NCBI GenBank assembly: GCA_002346525.1
Contig: DDZY01000235.1
Span: 1 to 6,338 of the forward strand
Length of the DNA: 6,338 bases
Source of the DNA: Proteobacteria bacterium UBA2996
Lineage (GTDB): Bacteria; Pseudomonadota; Gammaproteobacteria; Arenicellales; UBA868
Reading direction: 5' to 3'
The notes under the pieces are model-generated. The model saw nothing but the letters and a program-made list of their open reading frames with translations, searched no databases and was not told the DNA's origin. Position numbers and translations under genes: made by a program. This document shows, in pieces, positions 6,056-6,338 of the stretch. How positions within the stretch are numbered: position 1 is the stretch's first letter; each line of letters begins with the position of its first letter.

Positions 6056-6338
6056 CTAGATACCCAGACGGTCAAGCAGACCGTACCATCCCACAGAGGC
6101 TGACAAAAACCAGGGCTTACCGTAATACAGAGGCCGTGTTCGAAACGGCAGGTCAGACAGCACACTTCGGCCCTCTTCTAACCCCAGCACCTGCTGCCCA
6201 AGTCGGGTGCCGAAATAACTCGCTAGAGCGACCCCTGAACCGCAGTAGCCCATCGAGTACCAAATCCCGTCATGACGCCCCAAATGGGGCATGTGCTGAA
6301 ACGTCCAGCCAACAAATCCCATCCATGAATGACTGACT
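6056..6338 (-). CDS. FAD-dependent oxidoreductase, DAO/DadA/PuuB type, C-terminal part cut by window edge
   Basis: Only the last 93 complete codons are present; the family is usually about 420-460 aa, so the N-terminal Rossmann FAD motif lies outside. The visible end starts VSHSWMGFVGWTFQHMPHLG, continues with HDGIWYSMGYCGSGVALASYFG, and ends with DLPFRTRPLYYGKPWFL and WYGLLDRLGI before a TAG at 6058-6056. The GYCGSGVA segment is the C-terminal glycine-rich FAD-contact motif of DAO-family amine/amino-acid oxidases, and the PF-TRPLY-G-PWFLP-type tail is typical of members found beside polyamine-type ABC importers. Such enzymes oxidise an amine or amino acid to the imine with FAD, as in gamma-glutamylputrescine oxidase; the exact substrate is unknown. 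It has the same orientation as the importer operon, 280 bp upstream, and is probably functionally linked though perhaps separately transcribed. Confidence 0.87.
   Translation of the reverse strand, partial: VSHSWMGFVGWTFQHMPHLGRHDGIWYSMGYCGSGVALASYFGTRLGQQVLGLEEGRSVLSDLPFRTRPLYYGKPWFLSASVGWYGLLDRLGI

Noticed and set aside
5850..6056. A 68-codon minus-strand frame in the intergenic region
   Set aside because: It contains the T-tract, the predicted terminator and the operon promoter, lacks a good Shine-Dalgarno and resembles no known family.
5908..6336. A 142-codon plus-strand frame across the intergenic region and oxidoreductase end
   Set aside because: It runs antisense to the conserved C-terminus of the FAD oxidoreductase, has no ribosome binding site and no recognisable protein features.

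Overview
The window looks like chromosomal DNA of a gammaproteobacterium. An Ffh N-terminus very like the E. coli protein sits head-to-head with a YpjD-type CcmC-family membrane protein, the same pairing as in E. coli. Base composition is even and moderately GC-rich. I see no mobile element, tRNA, rRNA or CRISPR array.

Layout. (1) 1-762, minus: the first 254 codons of ffh, the signal recognition particle GTPase; the gene runs off the left edge. (2) 763-933: a divergent intergenic region. (3) 934-1743, plus: ypjD-like membrane protein. (4) 1744-1825: an 82-bp gap where ypjD meets the next operon tail-to-tail, with no convincing intrinsic terminator for either side. (5) 5775 down to 1826, minus: a four-gene ABC importer operon of the polyamine/opine (PotABCD-like) type, in the order periplasmic binding protein, ATPase, permease 1, permease 2. 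(6) 5776-6055: a 280-bp intergenic region with a good sigma70-type promoter for the operon, an inverted repeat around the promoter, and a weak terminator for the gene upstream. (7) 6056-6338, minus: the last ~93 codons of an FAD-dependent oxidoreductase of the DAO/DadA/PuuB type, running off the right edge.

How the genes work together. The binding protein would capture a cationic amine or amine-derived amino acid in the periplasm. The two permeases and the ATPase import it, and the neighbouring flavoenzyme could oxidise it as the first catabolic step. The substrate cannot be settled from sequence alone: the binding protein is PotD-like in fold but not a close PotD.

Expression signals are unusually readable. 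They are a stem-loop between the binding-protein and ATPase genes that pairs better in the operon-sense RNA, a strong Shine-Dalgarno that fixes the ATPase start, a GTG start for permease 1, and an ATGA overlap whose Shine-Dalgarno lies in the terminal glycine codons of permease 1. I found nothing that amounts to a wholly new system. The most interesting points are the transporter/flavoenzyme pairing, the regulatory region and the intercistronic stem-loop.
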